A DNA stretch of 64,000 nucleotides from Nonomuraea endophytica (lineage in GTDB: Bacteria; Actinomycetota; Actinomycetes; Streptosporangiales; Streptosporangiaceae): contig NZ_JACHIN010000001.1 of NCBI RefSeq assembly GCF_014203235.1, positions 868,001 to 932,000 of the forward strand. The letters run 5' to 3'. Positions 16,537 to 25,104 of this stretch are shown here, in pieces. Every line of letters starts with the position of its first letter. Position 1 is the stretch's first letter. The notes beneath the pieces were generated by a model. It saw only the letters and a list, made by a program, of their open reading frames with translations, had not been told where the DNA came from and did no database searches. Position numbers and translations under genes: made by a program.

Positions 16537-18179
16537 GCCTGCGCCTGAAGATCGCCCTGTCGCTGGCTCTGACCGCGGTGGCGGTGGCCACGGCCATCGG
16601 AGTCCTCGTTCACCTGCGCACCGCCGACACCCAGCTCGACACCGCGCGCCGTACCCTCGACGGCCAGTTCCAGTCGCTCCTGGCCCGCCAGGCGGAGGGC
16701 CAGGACGCCGGCCTGACCGTCGGCCCCGTCCCCGCGCCGCTGTCCCGCGAGATCACCGCCCGCCCGGTCCGAGCCACGTACCTGGACGGCGACACCCTCT
16801 GGGCCGCCACCACCCTGTCCGGCAAGACCGTCTCCCTAACCCGCCCCTACCACCCCGAACAGGCCCAGCTGGCCGCCCTCGACCGCACCCTGCTCACCTC
16901 GGGGGCGCTGGCCACGTTGGTGGCTTGTCTGGCGGGGATCGCGGTGGCCACAGGCTTGAGCCGCCGCCTCCGCCACGTCTCCCGAACCGCCACCACCATC
17001 GCCTCCGGCGACCTGACCGCCCGCGTCACCCCACCCCCGGCCCTTGTCGCGCCACCCACCGCGTTCTCCACGCCCGACCCACTCGCGCCCGCGCCACCCG
17101 GGGACCCATCCACGCCCGACCCACTCGCGCCCGCGCCATCCGGGAGCCCGCCCACGCCCGGCTCACCGGTTGTCGGCCCGTCATCGCCCTCTTCCGCACC
17201 ACCGCCAGCGGACCACGCGGTCGTGTCTGTGTCCTCCCGTTCGAGGAGCGCTTGGCGGGGGGACGAGGTCGTGGCGGTGGGCAGAGCGCTGGACCAGATG
17301 GCCGACGCGCTCCAGGCCAGGCTGGAGGCGGAACGCCGCGTGACAGCCGACATCGCGCACGAGCTGCGCACCCCGGTCACCGGCCTGCTCACGGCCGCCG
17401 AACTGCTGCCTCCCGGCCGTCCTGCCGAGCTGGTCCGCGACCGCGCCGCCGTACTGGCGAGGCTGGTCGAAGACATCCTCGAAGTGGCCCGCCTGGACGC
17501 CCACACCGACCAACCCACCCTGGAACGCCGCCTGCTGAGCGCCCTGACCCACCGAGCCATCACCGCCGCCCACGCCACCCCCGCGCCCACCCCCTCGACG
17601 GCCACACCCGACCACGCGGCTCCAGAACACCCCCGCTCTTCCACGCCGGACGACGACACCCCCAACCCCGATACTCCAGCCCCGCCGCCGGGGTTGGACC
17701 ACACCCACGCGAACGACAGCGCCCTCCCGGAGGCGGCTTGCGAAGGGAGCCCCGTTCCGAGCGACGCCCTTCCTGGGACGGATTACCCGGCGAGCGGGGG
17801 CGCCGGGGTGCGGGTGGTGGTGGTGCGGGATGTTGAGGTGGAGACCGATCCGCGGCGGGTTGAGCGCATTCTGGCCAATCTTGTGACCAATGCCGTGCGC
17901 CATGGGCGGCCGCCGGTCACGGTCACCGTGGACGGCACGACGGTGCGGGTGGCGGATCATGGGCAGGGGTTCCCGGCGGACATGCTGGCCGTACTGCGAG
18001 AACATGGTCCTCAGCGGTTCGCCAGCGGTGCTCGCGCCCGCGGGACGGGGGTCGGATTGGGGTTGACGATCGCCGCCGGGCAGGCCCGGATGCTGGGTGC
18101 TGACCTGGAGTTCGGCAACACGGACACGGGTGCCGTGGTGACCCTGAGATTGCCTGGAACCAGTTCGCATCATCGCTGA
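16533..18179 (+). CDS. Sensor histidine kinase (CseC-like) with two Pro-rich insertions
   Basis: 548 aa, longer than typical CseC-type kinases. Membrane segments at about 7-27 and 120-142 flank an extracytoplasmic sensor loop of ~90 residues. The HAMP-like segment begins at 143 (GLSRRLRHVSRTATTI) but is split by a Pro/Ser/Thr-rich insertion (168-243). Its DNA is a 42-bp tandem repeat starting at 17068, 17110 and 17152. The DHp helix has His276 in ADIAHELRTP. A second Pro/Asp-rich insertion (346-424) separates DHp from the ATPase domain, which keeps ILANLVTNAVRHG (446-458), DHGQGFP and GVGLGL. All catalytic motifs are intact, so it is probably functional. Partner of the adjacent regulator. Confidence 0.9.
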
Positions 18180-18230
18180 CTGCCGTGTATGGTTACACCT
18201 GTCCGCAACGCAGACAGCGCCTGCGGACAG

Positions 18231-18306
18231 GCCCCTATAGCTCAGTCGGCAGAGCGTCTCCATGGTAAGGAGAAGGTCAACGGTTCGATTCCGTTTGGGG
18301 GCTCCA
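18231..18306 (+). tRNA. tRNA-Thr (GGT)
   Basis: 76-nt cloverleaf with encoded CCA. Acceptor GCCCCTA/TGGGGGC; anticodon arm TCTCC-ATGGTAA-GGAGA with anticodon GGT; T arm AACGG-TTCGATT-CCGTT. A perfect inverted repeat (18198-18207 with 18222-18231) abuts its 5' end. Confidence 0.97.
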
Positions 18307-18316
18307 GCTTCACCAG

Positions 18317-18350
18317 GCCTCACCGGAAGTTTTCGGTCGAGGCTTTTGTT
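18317..18350 (+). terminator. Rho-independent terminator after tRNA-Thr
   Basis: GCCTC-ACCG (18317-18325) pairs with CGGT-CGAGGC (18334-18343), with a slight bulge, and is followed by TTTTGTT. This is one of the few classical terminators with a U-tract in the window. Confidence 0.75.
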
Positions 18351-18463
18351 ATGAGTTCAGTGGTGAGGCATAGATGAGGTCAACCCACCTGACCAGGTCA
18401 TGTACGTATGTGCTCCCGAGGTCGGGTATCCTCTACGGGTCCGGGTTGTTTCGCCCGGCTCCA

Positions 18464-18537
18464 GGCGGAGTAGCTCAGTCAGGCAGAGCAAACGGCTCAT
18501 AATCGTTGTGTCGCCGGTTCAAGTCCGGCCTCCGCTA
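18464..18537 (+). tRNA. Elongator tRNA-Met (CAT)
   Basis: 74-nt cloverleaf, CCA not encoded. Acceptor GGCGGAG/CTCCGCT (first pair G-U), D arm GCTC...GAGC, anticodon arm AACGG-CTCATAA-TCGTT, T arm GCCGG-TTCAAGT-CCGGC. The lack of the GGG/CCC anticodon stem argues against the initiator type. Confidence 0.95.
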
Positions 18538-18607
18538 CGGCCCTTCTCAGGTCACCTGGCCTGGGCACGGGTATGTCCATGTCCCGAACGTAGAAAGGCA
18601 CTCCCAC

Positions 18608-18772
18608 GTGGCTGCCACCGACGTTAGGCCGAAGATCACGCTGGCCTGCCAGGAGTGCAAGCACCGCAACTACATCACGCGGAAGAACCGGCGCAACGAC
18701 CCGGATCGGCTTGAGCTGAAGAAGTACTGCCCCAACTGCCGCACCCACCGCGCGCACCGCGAGACCCGCTAG
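18608..18772 (+). CDS. rpmG: 50S ribosomal protein L33 (zinc-ribbon, C+ type)
   Basis: 54 aa. Starts GTG 18608 ([15 protein letters not shown]), with AGAAAGG upstream. Two CxxC pairs (CQEC and CPNC) form the zinc ribbon, so this is the C+ paralogue that actinomycetes replace by a C- form under zinc limitation. Located just after tRNA-Thr and tRNA-Met, the usual actinobacterial order. The usual next genes, the MaoC pair, are not here but at 8.7-9.6 kb on the other strand. Confidence 0.95.
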   Translation: MAATDVRPKITLACQECKHRNYITRKNRRNDPDRLELKKYCPNCRTHRAHRETR

Positions 18773-18883
18773 CACTCGGCCGCGGCCAGGCCACCTCCCG
18801 ATCCGGCCGACCGCGCCTCAGCCGCGATTCCACACGCGGCCCGGGTTCTCCGCAGGGCAGACACTCCTGCAACACACCGCACG

Positions 18884-18913
18884 AACCGGCACCTCAACCC
18901 GAGGCGCCGGTTT
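18884..18913 (+). terminator. Terminator hairpin of rpmG
   Basis: AACCGGC-A-CCTC (18884-18895) pairs with GAGG-C-GCCGGTT (18901-18912) around a 5-nt loop, with one internal mismatch. A short T-containing stretch follows. Confidence 0.7.
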
Positions 18914-19056
18914 GTCGCATTTCTCCACCCAAAACCCCTCGCAGGCCACCCCCGGCTCAACGCCACCTGCCCTCGCCCCACAGCCGCCCGGTCCCGCCCG
19001 CAGGCTTCCGGGCCTAACCGCCGTCGGCGTCACGCAAAGCGTCGCGACCGCCCACC

Positions 19057-19190
19057 GACTTCCCGCAGCACCCCAGCCCTGGCCCGCAGACTTCCTGCGG
19101 CACCCCAGCCCTGGCCTACGGCCTCCCGGGGCCAACTCCGCGGACTTCCCGCAGCACCCCACGCCTGGCCCGCAGACTCCCTGGCCCAAC
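19057..19190. repeat. Degenerate tandem blocks
   Basis: The block GACTTCCCGCAGCACCCCAG recurs with small changes at 19057, 19089 and 19143, and a shortened GACTCCC form near 19175, each followed by CCTGGCC-like sequence. Spacing is irregular (32 then 54 bp). Non-coding, purpose unknown. Confidence 0.55.
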
Positions 19191-19428
19191 CCCGCTGGCG
19201 ACACGGGCACACGTCACGATCACCACCGCCACGGCCCAGCGCTGTAGTCGTCTCCGGGACAGCTCGCGACGGTCCACCGGGGCTCGCTCGGCAGCCCTCG
19301 GTACCGTACCTCCCGCACCCGCCCCAAGGCCCCGGGCCACCCCGCCTGGCCCACACCCCTCGGGCTAGCCGTTGGGTGGAGCGGGACCCCGCGTGTCCCG
19401 GCAACTGGGGGCGGCGGGCCGTACTGGA

Positions 19429-19923
19429 TCATTGGGGTGGGGTGAGTTCTCTGAGGGCCAGGTCCCAGGGCTGGGTTTGTTGTTCGCCGTCTGAGCCCTC
19501 CACCACCACGACGCCCTCGGCGCGCAGGCTCTCCACGCTCCGCATGAACGGCGCGCGGGCCGACAGTGCCGCGTTGACGAAGGTGAGCACCACTACCGGG
19601 ATCCCCAGTCCGGGCGCCTCGGCGAGCAGGCCGAGCGCGTATGAGTCGGTCATCCCCTGGGCGAACTTGTTCACGGTGTTGAAGGTGGCCGGGGCGACGA
19701 TGATCGCGTCGGGTCTGGGTGGCTTGGGTTCGTGGGGTTTGCGGTAGCGGCTGCGGACGGCCTGGCCGGTCTGGAGCTCCAGCGCGGGCACGTCGATGAA
19801 GTCCAGGGCCTGCGGGGTGGCGACGATCTGGACGGCCCATCCGGCGTCCTGGGCCAGTTCGACCAGGCGGCCGACGTCCGAGGCGGGCGCGGCGGCGCAG
19901 ACGATGACGTAGAGGACCTTCAC
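19429..19923 (-). CDS. Flavoprotein (HFCD/PPC-decarboxylase-like fold)
   Basis: 164 aa with a flavin-mononucleotide-binding Rossmann-like fold: MKVLYVIVCAAAPASDV at the N-terminus, then VAPATFNTVNKFAQGMTDSY, which matches the PAxxNT/NKxAxGxxD pattern of the HFCD family (Dfp/CoaC, EpiD). Members decarboxylate cysteine-containing substrates. The catalytic His of canonical PPC decarboxylases is not clearly present at the usual position, so the activity is uncertain. Monocistronic, divergent from the Nudix gene. Confidence 0.82.
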   Translation of the reverse strand: MKVLYVIVCAAAPASDVGRLVELAQDAGWAVQIVATPQALDFIDVPALELQTGQAVRSRYRKPHEPKPPRPDAIIVAPATFNTVNKFAQGMTDSYALGLLAEAPGLGIPVVVLTFVNAALSARAPFMRSVESLRAEGVVVVEGSDGEQQTQPWDLALRELTPPQ

Positions 19924-20016
19924 CAGGCCAGGCTAGTTGCCGATGAGTTCGACGTTCTATGCCCGGTTCGCGGTGATCGCCGACCTTGAAACGCGAGGCG
20001 GCTTAAGCTGTCGGTC

Positions 20017-20487
20017 GTGACGAAGATCCCCCTGCGCCGGTTCACCGGCCGCGCGCTCCCCATCAACGACGAAGGCCGGGTCCTGCTGCTGCACGGGTTC
20101 GATCCGGCCAGGCCGGATGAGCCGTTCTGGTTCACGATCGGCGGCGCGGCCGAGGCCGATGAGACGCTGCTGGACGCGGCGGTCCGGGAGCTGTTCGAGG
20201 AGGCCGGGATCGCGGCGCCCGCCGGTGAGTTCACCGGGCCGCTGGCGACCGGGACGATCTCGTTCAACTTCGCCGAGTACGCGATCACGCAGGACCAGAC
20301 GTTCTTCGCGATCCGGGTGACCGGCGCGGAAGTCTCGTTCGAGCACATGGAGGACGTGGAGAAGGACACCACGCTGGGACACCGCTGGTGGAGCCTGGAG
20401 GAACTCGAAGCGACGGACGAGACCATCTTCCCCGTGGACCTTCCGGCCATTCTTCGCAAGATCACACCGGACGGAGAATCCGGGTAG
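20017..20487 (+). CDS. Nudix hydrolase
   Basis: 156 aa. An exact Nudix box (G43, E49, R57-E58-L59, E61-E62, G64) gives the Mg2+-binding helix that hydrolyses nucleoside-diphosphate-X bonds. GTG 20017 has a TAAGCT -10 just upstream, suggesting a leaderless message. Its 3' end overlaps the convergent beta-helix membrane gene by 26 nt. The substrate cannot be deduced. Confidence 0.92.
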   Translation: MTKIPLRRFTGRALPINDEGRVLLLHGFDPARPDEPFWFTIGGAAEADETLLDAAVRELFEEAGIAAPAGEFTGPLATGTISFNFAEYAITQDQTFFAIRVTGAEVSFEHMEDVEKDTTLGHRWWSLEELEATDETIFPVDLPAILRKITPDGESG

Positions 20488-21943
20488 CTCCGGCGATCAG
20501 CGCGGTGGCCAGGATCCACCCGGCGGCGATCAGGCCGTACGCCAGCCCCTGGGTCCAACCGGCCGGATCGAACAACTCCCGCTGCCCGAATGCCGCGATC
20601 GGCAGCAGCAGGTCGAAGGTGTAGGCGAACGCGTCGAACACGGGCGCTTCCGCTGGCTTGAGCGCTCTGGGTGGGTTCAGGGCGAACACGACCGTGCCCA
20701 CGACCAGCAGCAGCACGAACCAGATCGAGGCCAGCCAGGGGCGGTAGCCGTACCCGACGGTGATGTCGAGGAGATTGCCCCAGATACGGCCGCTGAGCGG
20801 TGAGGTACGGCGGCGCGCCCGCAGCTTGGCCAGCTGGGTGCGGCGGGCCAGATGCTCGTTCCCGTCGCGCAGGCACCACGCGGCGAGCTGCTCGTACGGC
20901 TGCGGCCGGAACCCCGCCGGATCCCGTCCGGCCCAGTCGATGCGCTTGGTGACGCCGCTGCCGCGCAGTGCTTCGTAGACCAGGCCGTTCAGGCGGAGCT
21001 TTTCCGGCCAGGTGTCGGGGTCGTCGCGGAGCGTGCCGACGCGGGAGTGGGCGAGGCTGACAACGCCCTCGATGGGCTCGGCCGGCTTGAGGACGAGTTC
21101 GCGGACCTCCATGTGGCTGGCGTGCAGCGCGTACGGCGTGTCGGGACTGTGGATGGCGCCGGTGATCGACAGGGTGCCGTTGACGCGGGCGCCGCGCAGG
21201 CGTACCACCCCGAAAGCCTGGAAGTCGCCTTCGAAGATGTCTTCGACCGTGATGTTGTCGGCGGCCAGCGCGTCCTTGCCGGGGTTGCGGATGGTGGCGT
21301 TGCTCATGAACAGGCCGCCGTTGAGCCGCGCCCCGACCAGGCGTAGGCCGCCGGTGATGTCGGCATTGTTAAGGTAGAGGCCGGCGTCGACCACCATCGC
21401 GCCCGACCACAGCGCCCACTCGTCCGTGGTGGTGATCTTCGTGCCGCCGAGCCAGAGGCCGCTCTCGAACACCGCCCGCGCCACCCGGATCGAGCCGGTC
21501 ACCATCGAACCCGACAAACTCATGTGCCCGGCCACCCGCATGCCGCTGCCGCGCAGTCCGGGCAGGTGGCAGTCGGTGAACCGCAGCGTCCTGGTGGTCG
21601 CGCCGGCGCAGTCGACCGGTTCCTCCAGGTGGCAGCCGCTGACCGCGAGCTCGTATGCGGTGTTCGCCCCTCTGAGGGCGATCTGGCCGGTGATGCGGGC
21701 GCCGCGCAGCCGTACGGCAGGAGCGGTTCCCGCGTCGGGTTCGTGAGCGCCGAGGAGCAGGGCCGAGATGACCTCGCCGCGCACGGTGCGCTCGGGGCCC
21801 CAGGTCTCGCCGTCGGTGGGCGCGTTCTGGCCGGCGGTACAGCCGGGACCGGTGATGGGGTCGGCGAACTCGGCCCAGGCGCCCGTCTCGAACGCCTTCC
21901 ATACACGCTGCTCGGCCGCGGTGAGCCGCATACGTAACCCCAT
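20462..21943 (-). CDS. Beta-helix-type membrane protein (often labelled membrane-associated oxidoreductase)
   Basis: 493 aa. About residues 60-330 form many short repeats with a VRLRGARI.G.L.L.GA-like period of ~20 residues, typical of a solenoid or pentapeptide-like beta-helix. A basic linker (LAKLRARRRTSPLSG) and two or three membrane segments near the C-terminus follow. Proteins like this are widespread in actinomycetes. I see no redox motif, so the usual database label is doubtful; a membrane-anchored scaffold is more plausible. ATG 21943 is used, but ATG 21931 (MRLTAAEQRVW) has a better-placed GGGG. Downstream of htpX in the same direction. Confidence 0.65.
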   Translation of the reverse strand: MGLRMRLTAAEQRVWKAFETGAWAEFADPITGPGCTAGQNAPTDGETWGPERTVRGEVISALLLGAHEPDAGTAPAVRLRGARITGQIALRGANTAYELAVSGCHLEEPVDCAGATTRTLRFTDCHLPGLRGSGMRVAGHMSLSGSMVTGSIRVARAVFESGLWLGGTKITTTDEWALWSGAMVVDAGLYLNNADITGGLRLVGARLNGGLFMSNATIRNPGKDALAADNITVEDIFEGDFQAFGVVRLRGARVNGTLSITGAIHSPDTPYALHASHMEVRELVLKPAEPIEGVVSLAHSRVGTLRDDPDTWPEKLRLNGLVYEALRGSGVTKRIDWAGRDPAGFRPQPYEQLAAWCLRDGNEHLARRTQLAKLRARRRTSPLSGRIWGNLLDITVGYGYRPWLASIWFVLLLVVGTVVFALNPPRALKPAEAPVFDAFAYTFDLLLPIAAFGQRELFDPAGWTQGLAYGLIAAGWILATALIAGATRILRPV

Positions 21944-21966
21944 GATCCAATTGTGCCGGAGCCGCC

Positions 21967-22818
21967 TCAGCGCCGGTAGCCCGCCATTCGCTCCAGCCTC
22001 GCCACTCGCTGCGAGGTGGGCGGGTGGCTGGAGAACATCCGGCCGAGTCCCGATCCGCTGAACGGGTTGGCGATCATCAGGTGCGAGGCCGAGGTCAGGC
22101 GGCTGTTCTCCGGCAACGGCAGCCGCCGGGCGCCCATCTCGATCTTCCGCAGCGCGGAGGCCAGAGCCAGCGGGTCGCCGGTCAGCCGGGCGGCCGACTC
22201 GTCCGCCTGGAACTCGCGTGTCCGGGAAATCGCCATCTGCACCATGCCGGCCGCCACCGGGCCCAGCACCATCATCAGCAGCGCCCCCAGGAACCCTGGG
22301 CCCTCATCGTCGTCCGAGCCGCCGAAGAACACCGCGACGTAGCTGACCCAGGTGATCATCGTGGCCAGCGCCGCCGTGACGGACGAGAGGAGGATGTCGC
22401 GGTTGTACACGTGTGACAGCTCATGCCCGATGACCCCGCGCAGCTCCCGCTCGTCCAGCAGCCGGGTCAGCCCCCACGTCACGCAGATCGCCGCCCGCCT
22501 GGGGCTCCTGCCCGTGGCGAAGGCGTTCGGCTGGGCCGTCGGCGAGATGTAGAGCCTCGGCATCGGCTGCCGCGCCTCCGTGGACAGCTCGCGCACGATC
22601 TTGTAAAGCGTCGGCTGCTCGACCTCACTGACCGGCCGGGCCCGCATGGCCGACAGCGCGATCCGGTCGGAGAAGAAATACGCGACGCCGGAGGTGCCCA
22701 GCGCCATCAGCACCGCGATCTGCAGCCCGACCCTGCCACCCACCCAGGTGCCCACGACGAGGATTCCTGCCGACAATCCGCCAAGTAGCACGGCAGTGCG
22801 CACACCGTTGCGACGCAA
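21967..22818 (-). CDS. htpX: HtpX-family M48 membrane metalloprotease
   Basis: 283 aa. Two N-terminal membrane segments, the zinc motif HELSH at 132-136, two further membrane segments (about 143-165 and 178-198), and the third zinc ligand in SRTREFQADESAA. The conserved SHPPTSQRVARLE closes the C-terminus. It degrades misfolded membrane proteins and supports envelope stress control. Followed 23 nt downstream by the beta-helix membrane gene. Upstream lies a copy of CGCTGACCTGCG (22946-22957). Confidence 0.95.
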   Translation of the reverse strand: MRRNGVRTAVLLGGLSAGILVVGTWVGGRVGLQIAVLMALGTSGVAYFFSDRIALSAMRARPVSEVEQPTLYKIVRELSTEARQPMPRLYISPTAQPNAFATGRSPRRAAICVTWGLTRLLDERELRGVIGHELSHVYNRDILLSSVTAALATMITWVSYVAVFFGGSDDDEGPGFLGALLMMVLGPVAAGMVQMAISRTREFQADESAARLTGDPLALASALRKIEMGARRLPLPENSRLTSASHLMIANPFSGSGLGRMFSSHPPTSQRVARLERMAGYRR

Positions 22819-23578
22819 GGCTCCCCCTTCCGTGGTCTGGGTTCACCACTTCCAACGTCCATCCCCTACCTCAACGTTCCCGCTCCACCATCCCGCACGG
22901 CGTTCCGGAAATCCCCCGTTCCCCGACTTGACCGGATATTGGAGACGCTGACCTGCGCAAACTTGTGACCCCCACAAGCCCACAACCCCCAGTCAGGGGT
23001 ACGGCATGCGGTCAAGGGGCCGTCAGCAGGGGTGGAGCTTGGCCGGAGCGGTCAGGGACATCCTCGGCCGGAGCAACACGGCACAAGCCTTGGGCCGGAG
23101 CGGTCAGGGCCACCCTCGGCCGGAGCCTCACCGCACAAGCCTTGGGCCGGAGCGGTCAGGGGCACCCTCGGCCCGAGCAACACGGCACAAGCCTTGGGCC
23201 GGAGCGGTCAGGGGCACCCTCGGCCCGAGCCTCACCGCACAAGCCTTGGCCGGGACCACGGATTCGAAGCGACGTGAACTTCGTCCGGAGTGGCGCGGCA
23301 CGCACGGGACATGACCTCAGGACTGGCGCTGCCCCTTCAGCCGAGCGGCACAGCGCGTGGCGGGCGGCACGTTGCGGGCAGGGCAGGTCGGAGCCTCGCA
23401 CGGCGCGTCTCGGGACGGCACGTCGCGGGCAGGGCAGGGCCTGGTGCGGCTCTCGGGGGGTGTGGTGCTTGGGCCGGCCACGGGATCGGGTGCCCGTGTG
23501 GTGGGGAATGGCGGAGCGGCCGCCGTACCTCTGAAAAGGTGGGCGAGCGGCTCGGGGCACGGTGTGCCCCGAGCGTCG
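22819..23578. other. Non-coding spacer holding the 52-bp repeat array
   Basis: 760 bp between htpX and yajQ. The frames open across the array on the plus strand arise because the 52-bp period shifts phase at each copy. I see no ribosome site or domain, so no gene is called. The CGCTGACCTGCG element is at 22946-22957 and the tandem array at 23039-23245. Confidence 0.55.
23039..23245. repeat. 52-bp tandem repeat array, four copies in a 104-bp dimer order
   Basis: Units begin at about 23039, 23090, 23142 and 23194, each TTGGGCCGGAGCGGTCAGGG followed by a variable core and GCACAAGCC; a fifth is abortive at 23246. Units 1 and 3 carry GAGCAACACGG, while units 2 and 4 carry GAGCCTCACCG. The array is therefore two copies of a 104-bp dimer. 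It is intergenic. Confidence 0.9.
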
Positions 23579-24070
23579 CTAGCGGTAGTTCACGAACTGG
23601 AGGGCGACGTCGAGGTCCTTGCCCTTGAGCAGGGTGATGACGTCCTGCAGGTCGTCCTTCTTCTTGGAGCTGACCCGAAGCTCCTCGCCCTGGATCTGCG
23701 CCTTGATGCCCTTGGGGCCCTCGTCGCGGATCAGCTTGGAGATCTTCTTCGCGTTCTCCTGGTCGATGCCCTCCTTGAGGGCGATCATCATGCGGTACTC
23801 CTTGCCCGACAGCTTCGGCTCGCCGGAGTCAAGGATCTTCAGCGAGAGACCCCGCTTGATGATCTTCTCCTTGAACACGTCGAGGGCGGCGTTGGCGCGC
23901 TCCTCGCTGTTCGCCTTGATCTCGATGTTCTGCTGGCCGGACCAGCTGATCGAAGCGCCGGTGTTCTTGAAGTCGAAGCGGTGCCCGATCTCCTTGACGG
24001 TCTGGTTCAGCGCGTTGTCGACCTCCTGATGGTCGATCTTGCTGACGATGTCGAATGACGAGTCTGCCAA
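23579..24070 (-). CDS. yajQ: YajQ-family nucleotide/c-di-GMP-binding protein
   Basis: 163 aa, full-length match to the family pattern: [18 protein letters not shown] at the N-terminus, RFDFKN, the central [14 protein letters not shown], and the end [12 protein letters not shown]. Two RRM-like beta-alpha-beta domains. Xanthomonas YajQ binds c-di-GMP and a LysR partner; the actinobacterial role is unknown. Divergent from the cupin gene. Confidence 0.95.
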   Translation of the reverse strand: MADSSFDIVSKIDHQEVDNALNQTVKEIGHRFDFKNTGASISWSGQQNIEIKANSEERANAALDVFKEKIIKRGLSLKILDSGEPKLSGKEYRMMIALKEGIDQENAKKISKLIRDEGPKGIKAQIQGEELRVSSKKKDDLQDVITLLKGKDLDVALQFVNYR

Positions 24071-24288
24071 TGCCCGAAACCTCTCAGACGGGCCAAGTCA
24101 CGGCGGACTCGGCCTTCTACACTCTCGATAGCCCGCACGGGCGCCGCGGCCCGATAGTCCTTGATAAGCCTGACAAGCCTAGCCAGCATCCGCGCGCGGC
24201 GCTCTGCCGGTCAAATGTCGTTTACCCGAGCCTTGGCCGGGGAGATGGGGGTGAGCTGCGGGAATACCCACGACCAGGATGGTGAGAG

Positions 24289-24630
24289 GTGGAACCTTTG
24301 AACAAGCAGTCATTGACCGCGGTAGCCCGCAACCAGCTCGAAACCGCGCGTGTCGCCTCAAGCGGCCGCTCCGCCACCACCCTGTACGGCGGGCACGAAC
24401 AGGTCCTACGCCAAACCCTGATCGCCCTGGCCGCCGGATCCCGCATGGACGACCACAACAATCCCGGCGAAGCCACCCTTTACGTCGTGTCCGGCCGGGT
24501 CAAACTCCTGTCCGACGGCGTGTCCTGGGACGGGATGACCGGGGACCTGCTGATCATTCCGCAGGCCGTACACGCGGTCGAGGCCGTGGAGGACTCAGCC
24601 GTCCTCCTCACCGTCGCGAAGCGCCGCTGA
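24289..24630 (+). CDS. Cupin-domain protein
   Basis: 113-aa single cupin barrel: motif 1 around LIALAAGSRMDDHNNPGEATLYVVSG and motif 2 around DLLIIPQAVHAVEA. The first motif keeps His and Glu, the second keeps His, so one metal could bind. Start is GTG 24289 (AGGA upstream) or TTG 24298 (AGAGG upstream); neither can be excluded. Probable small-molecule binding or a minor enzyme; function unknown. Confidence 0.82.
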   Translation: MEPLNKQSLTAVARNQLETARVASSGRSATTLYGGHEQVLRQTLIALAAGSRMDDHNNPGEATLYVVSGRVKLLSDGVSWDGMTGDLLIIPQAVHAVEAVEDSAVLLTVAKRR

Positions 24631-24720
24631 CCCCCGACCACAAGCAGGACATTCTGATGTCACGTCCACCTCGAAAGTCCGCTATTCTTCTACCTGTCGC
24701 CGCGCAAGCGGGTCTGACAA

Positions 24721-24802
24721 GGCAGGTTGCCCGAGTGGCCAATGGGAGCGGACTGTAAATCCGTCGGCTTAGCCTACCCAGGTTCGAACCCTGGACCTGC
24801 CA
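24721..24802 (+). tRNA. tRNA-Tyr (GTA)
   Basis: 82-nt class II tRNA with a long variable arm. Acceptor GGCAGGT/ACCTGCC, anticodon loop CTGTAAA (anticodon GTA), T arm CCAGG-TTCGAAC-CCTGG. CCA is not encoded. Confidence 0.97.
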
Positions 24803-24811
24803 CACGCAGTA

Positions 24812-24855
24812 CGAAGGGCCTCTGGTCTGCGCCTAAGCGCACCAGGGGCCCTTCG
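24812..24855 (+). terminator. Terminator hairpin after tRNA-Tyr
   Basis: CGAAGGGCCTCTGGT (24812-24826) pairs with ACCAGGGGCCCTTCG (24841-24855), with one wobble pair; an inner GCGC pair also closes. Followed by CTTTGG. Confidence 0.75.
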
Positions 24856-24948
24856 CTTTGGTCAGTGCGGCGGGAGTCATGGCCTGCTACCGGTCCGTTG
24901 CCGGGCGGTGCCCTCCTGGCCATGGGTCCACGTGACGCCGCTGGTTCG

Positions 24949-25092
24949 TCAGAACTTGGCCGTGGTCAGCAGCCAGGACTCGACGGCGCCGGTGGGGGCG
25001 CCCGCGAGCGCCTCCGACTGCAGGGCGAACGCGGCGGCGCTGCCCACGAGAATGCCGGCGATGATCGTACGACGTGAGACTGATTCGGACAT
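24949..25092 (-). CDS. 47-aa peptide with Tat-like signal, third gene of the SGRPNP operon
   Basis: Too short for most gene finders but well supported: ATG 25092 has GGAGGG 5-6 nt upstream, and it starts 12 nt after the preceding lipoprotein gene, the same spacing as between the first two genes. The sequence begins MSESVSRRTIIAGILVGSAA and reaches an ALA-GAP cleavage site at about residue 30. SRRTII is a twin-arginine-like motif with a hydrophobic core. The mature peptide would be only ~17 residues, ending ESWLLTTAKF. No family recognised. It could be an exported signal or a product of the operon's peptidase-like protein; that link is inference. Confidence 0.6.
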   Translation of the reverse strand: MSESVSRRTIIAGILVGSAAAFALQSEALAGAPTGAVESWLLTTAKF

Positions 25093-25104
25093 TGGTGCCC
25101 TCCG

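Larger units (their letters stand above)
18773..19428. other. Non-coding GC-rich spacer with degenerate repeats
   Basis: No supported gene in 655 bp. The Pro-rich frame at 18912-19247 and its antisense counterpart are low-complexity artefacts of the repeats. The left part holds the rpmG terminator; the middle holds repeated blocks from 19057. Confidence 0.6.

Noticed and set aside
18198..18231. Perfect 10-bp inverted repeat abutting tRNA-Thr
   Set aside because: Could be part of a processing or termination signal for the kinase gene but lacks a U-run; not strong enough to call.
18912..19247. 111-aa Pro-rich frame (and its antisense) downstream of rpmG
   Set aside because: Made of the degenerate repeat blocks, with no ribosome site or recognisable domain.
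23039..23245. Tandem array considered as CRISPR
   Set aside because: Units are contiguous with no unique spacers, are imperfect at fixed positions, and no cas genes are near.
22965..23534. 189-codon frame across the 52-bp repeats
   Set aside because: Opens because a 52-bp period changes frame at each copy; all three frames are open.
24721..24802. tRNA-Tyr as an integration (att) site
   Set aside because: No integrase and no duplicated 3' tRNA fragment seen downstream.
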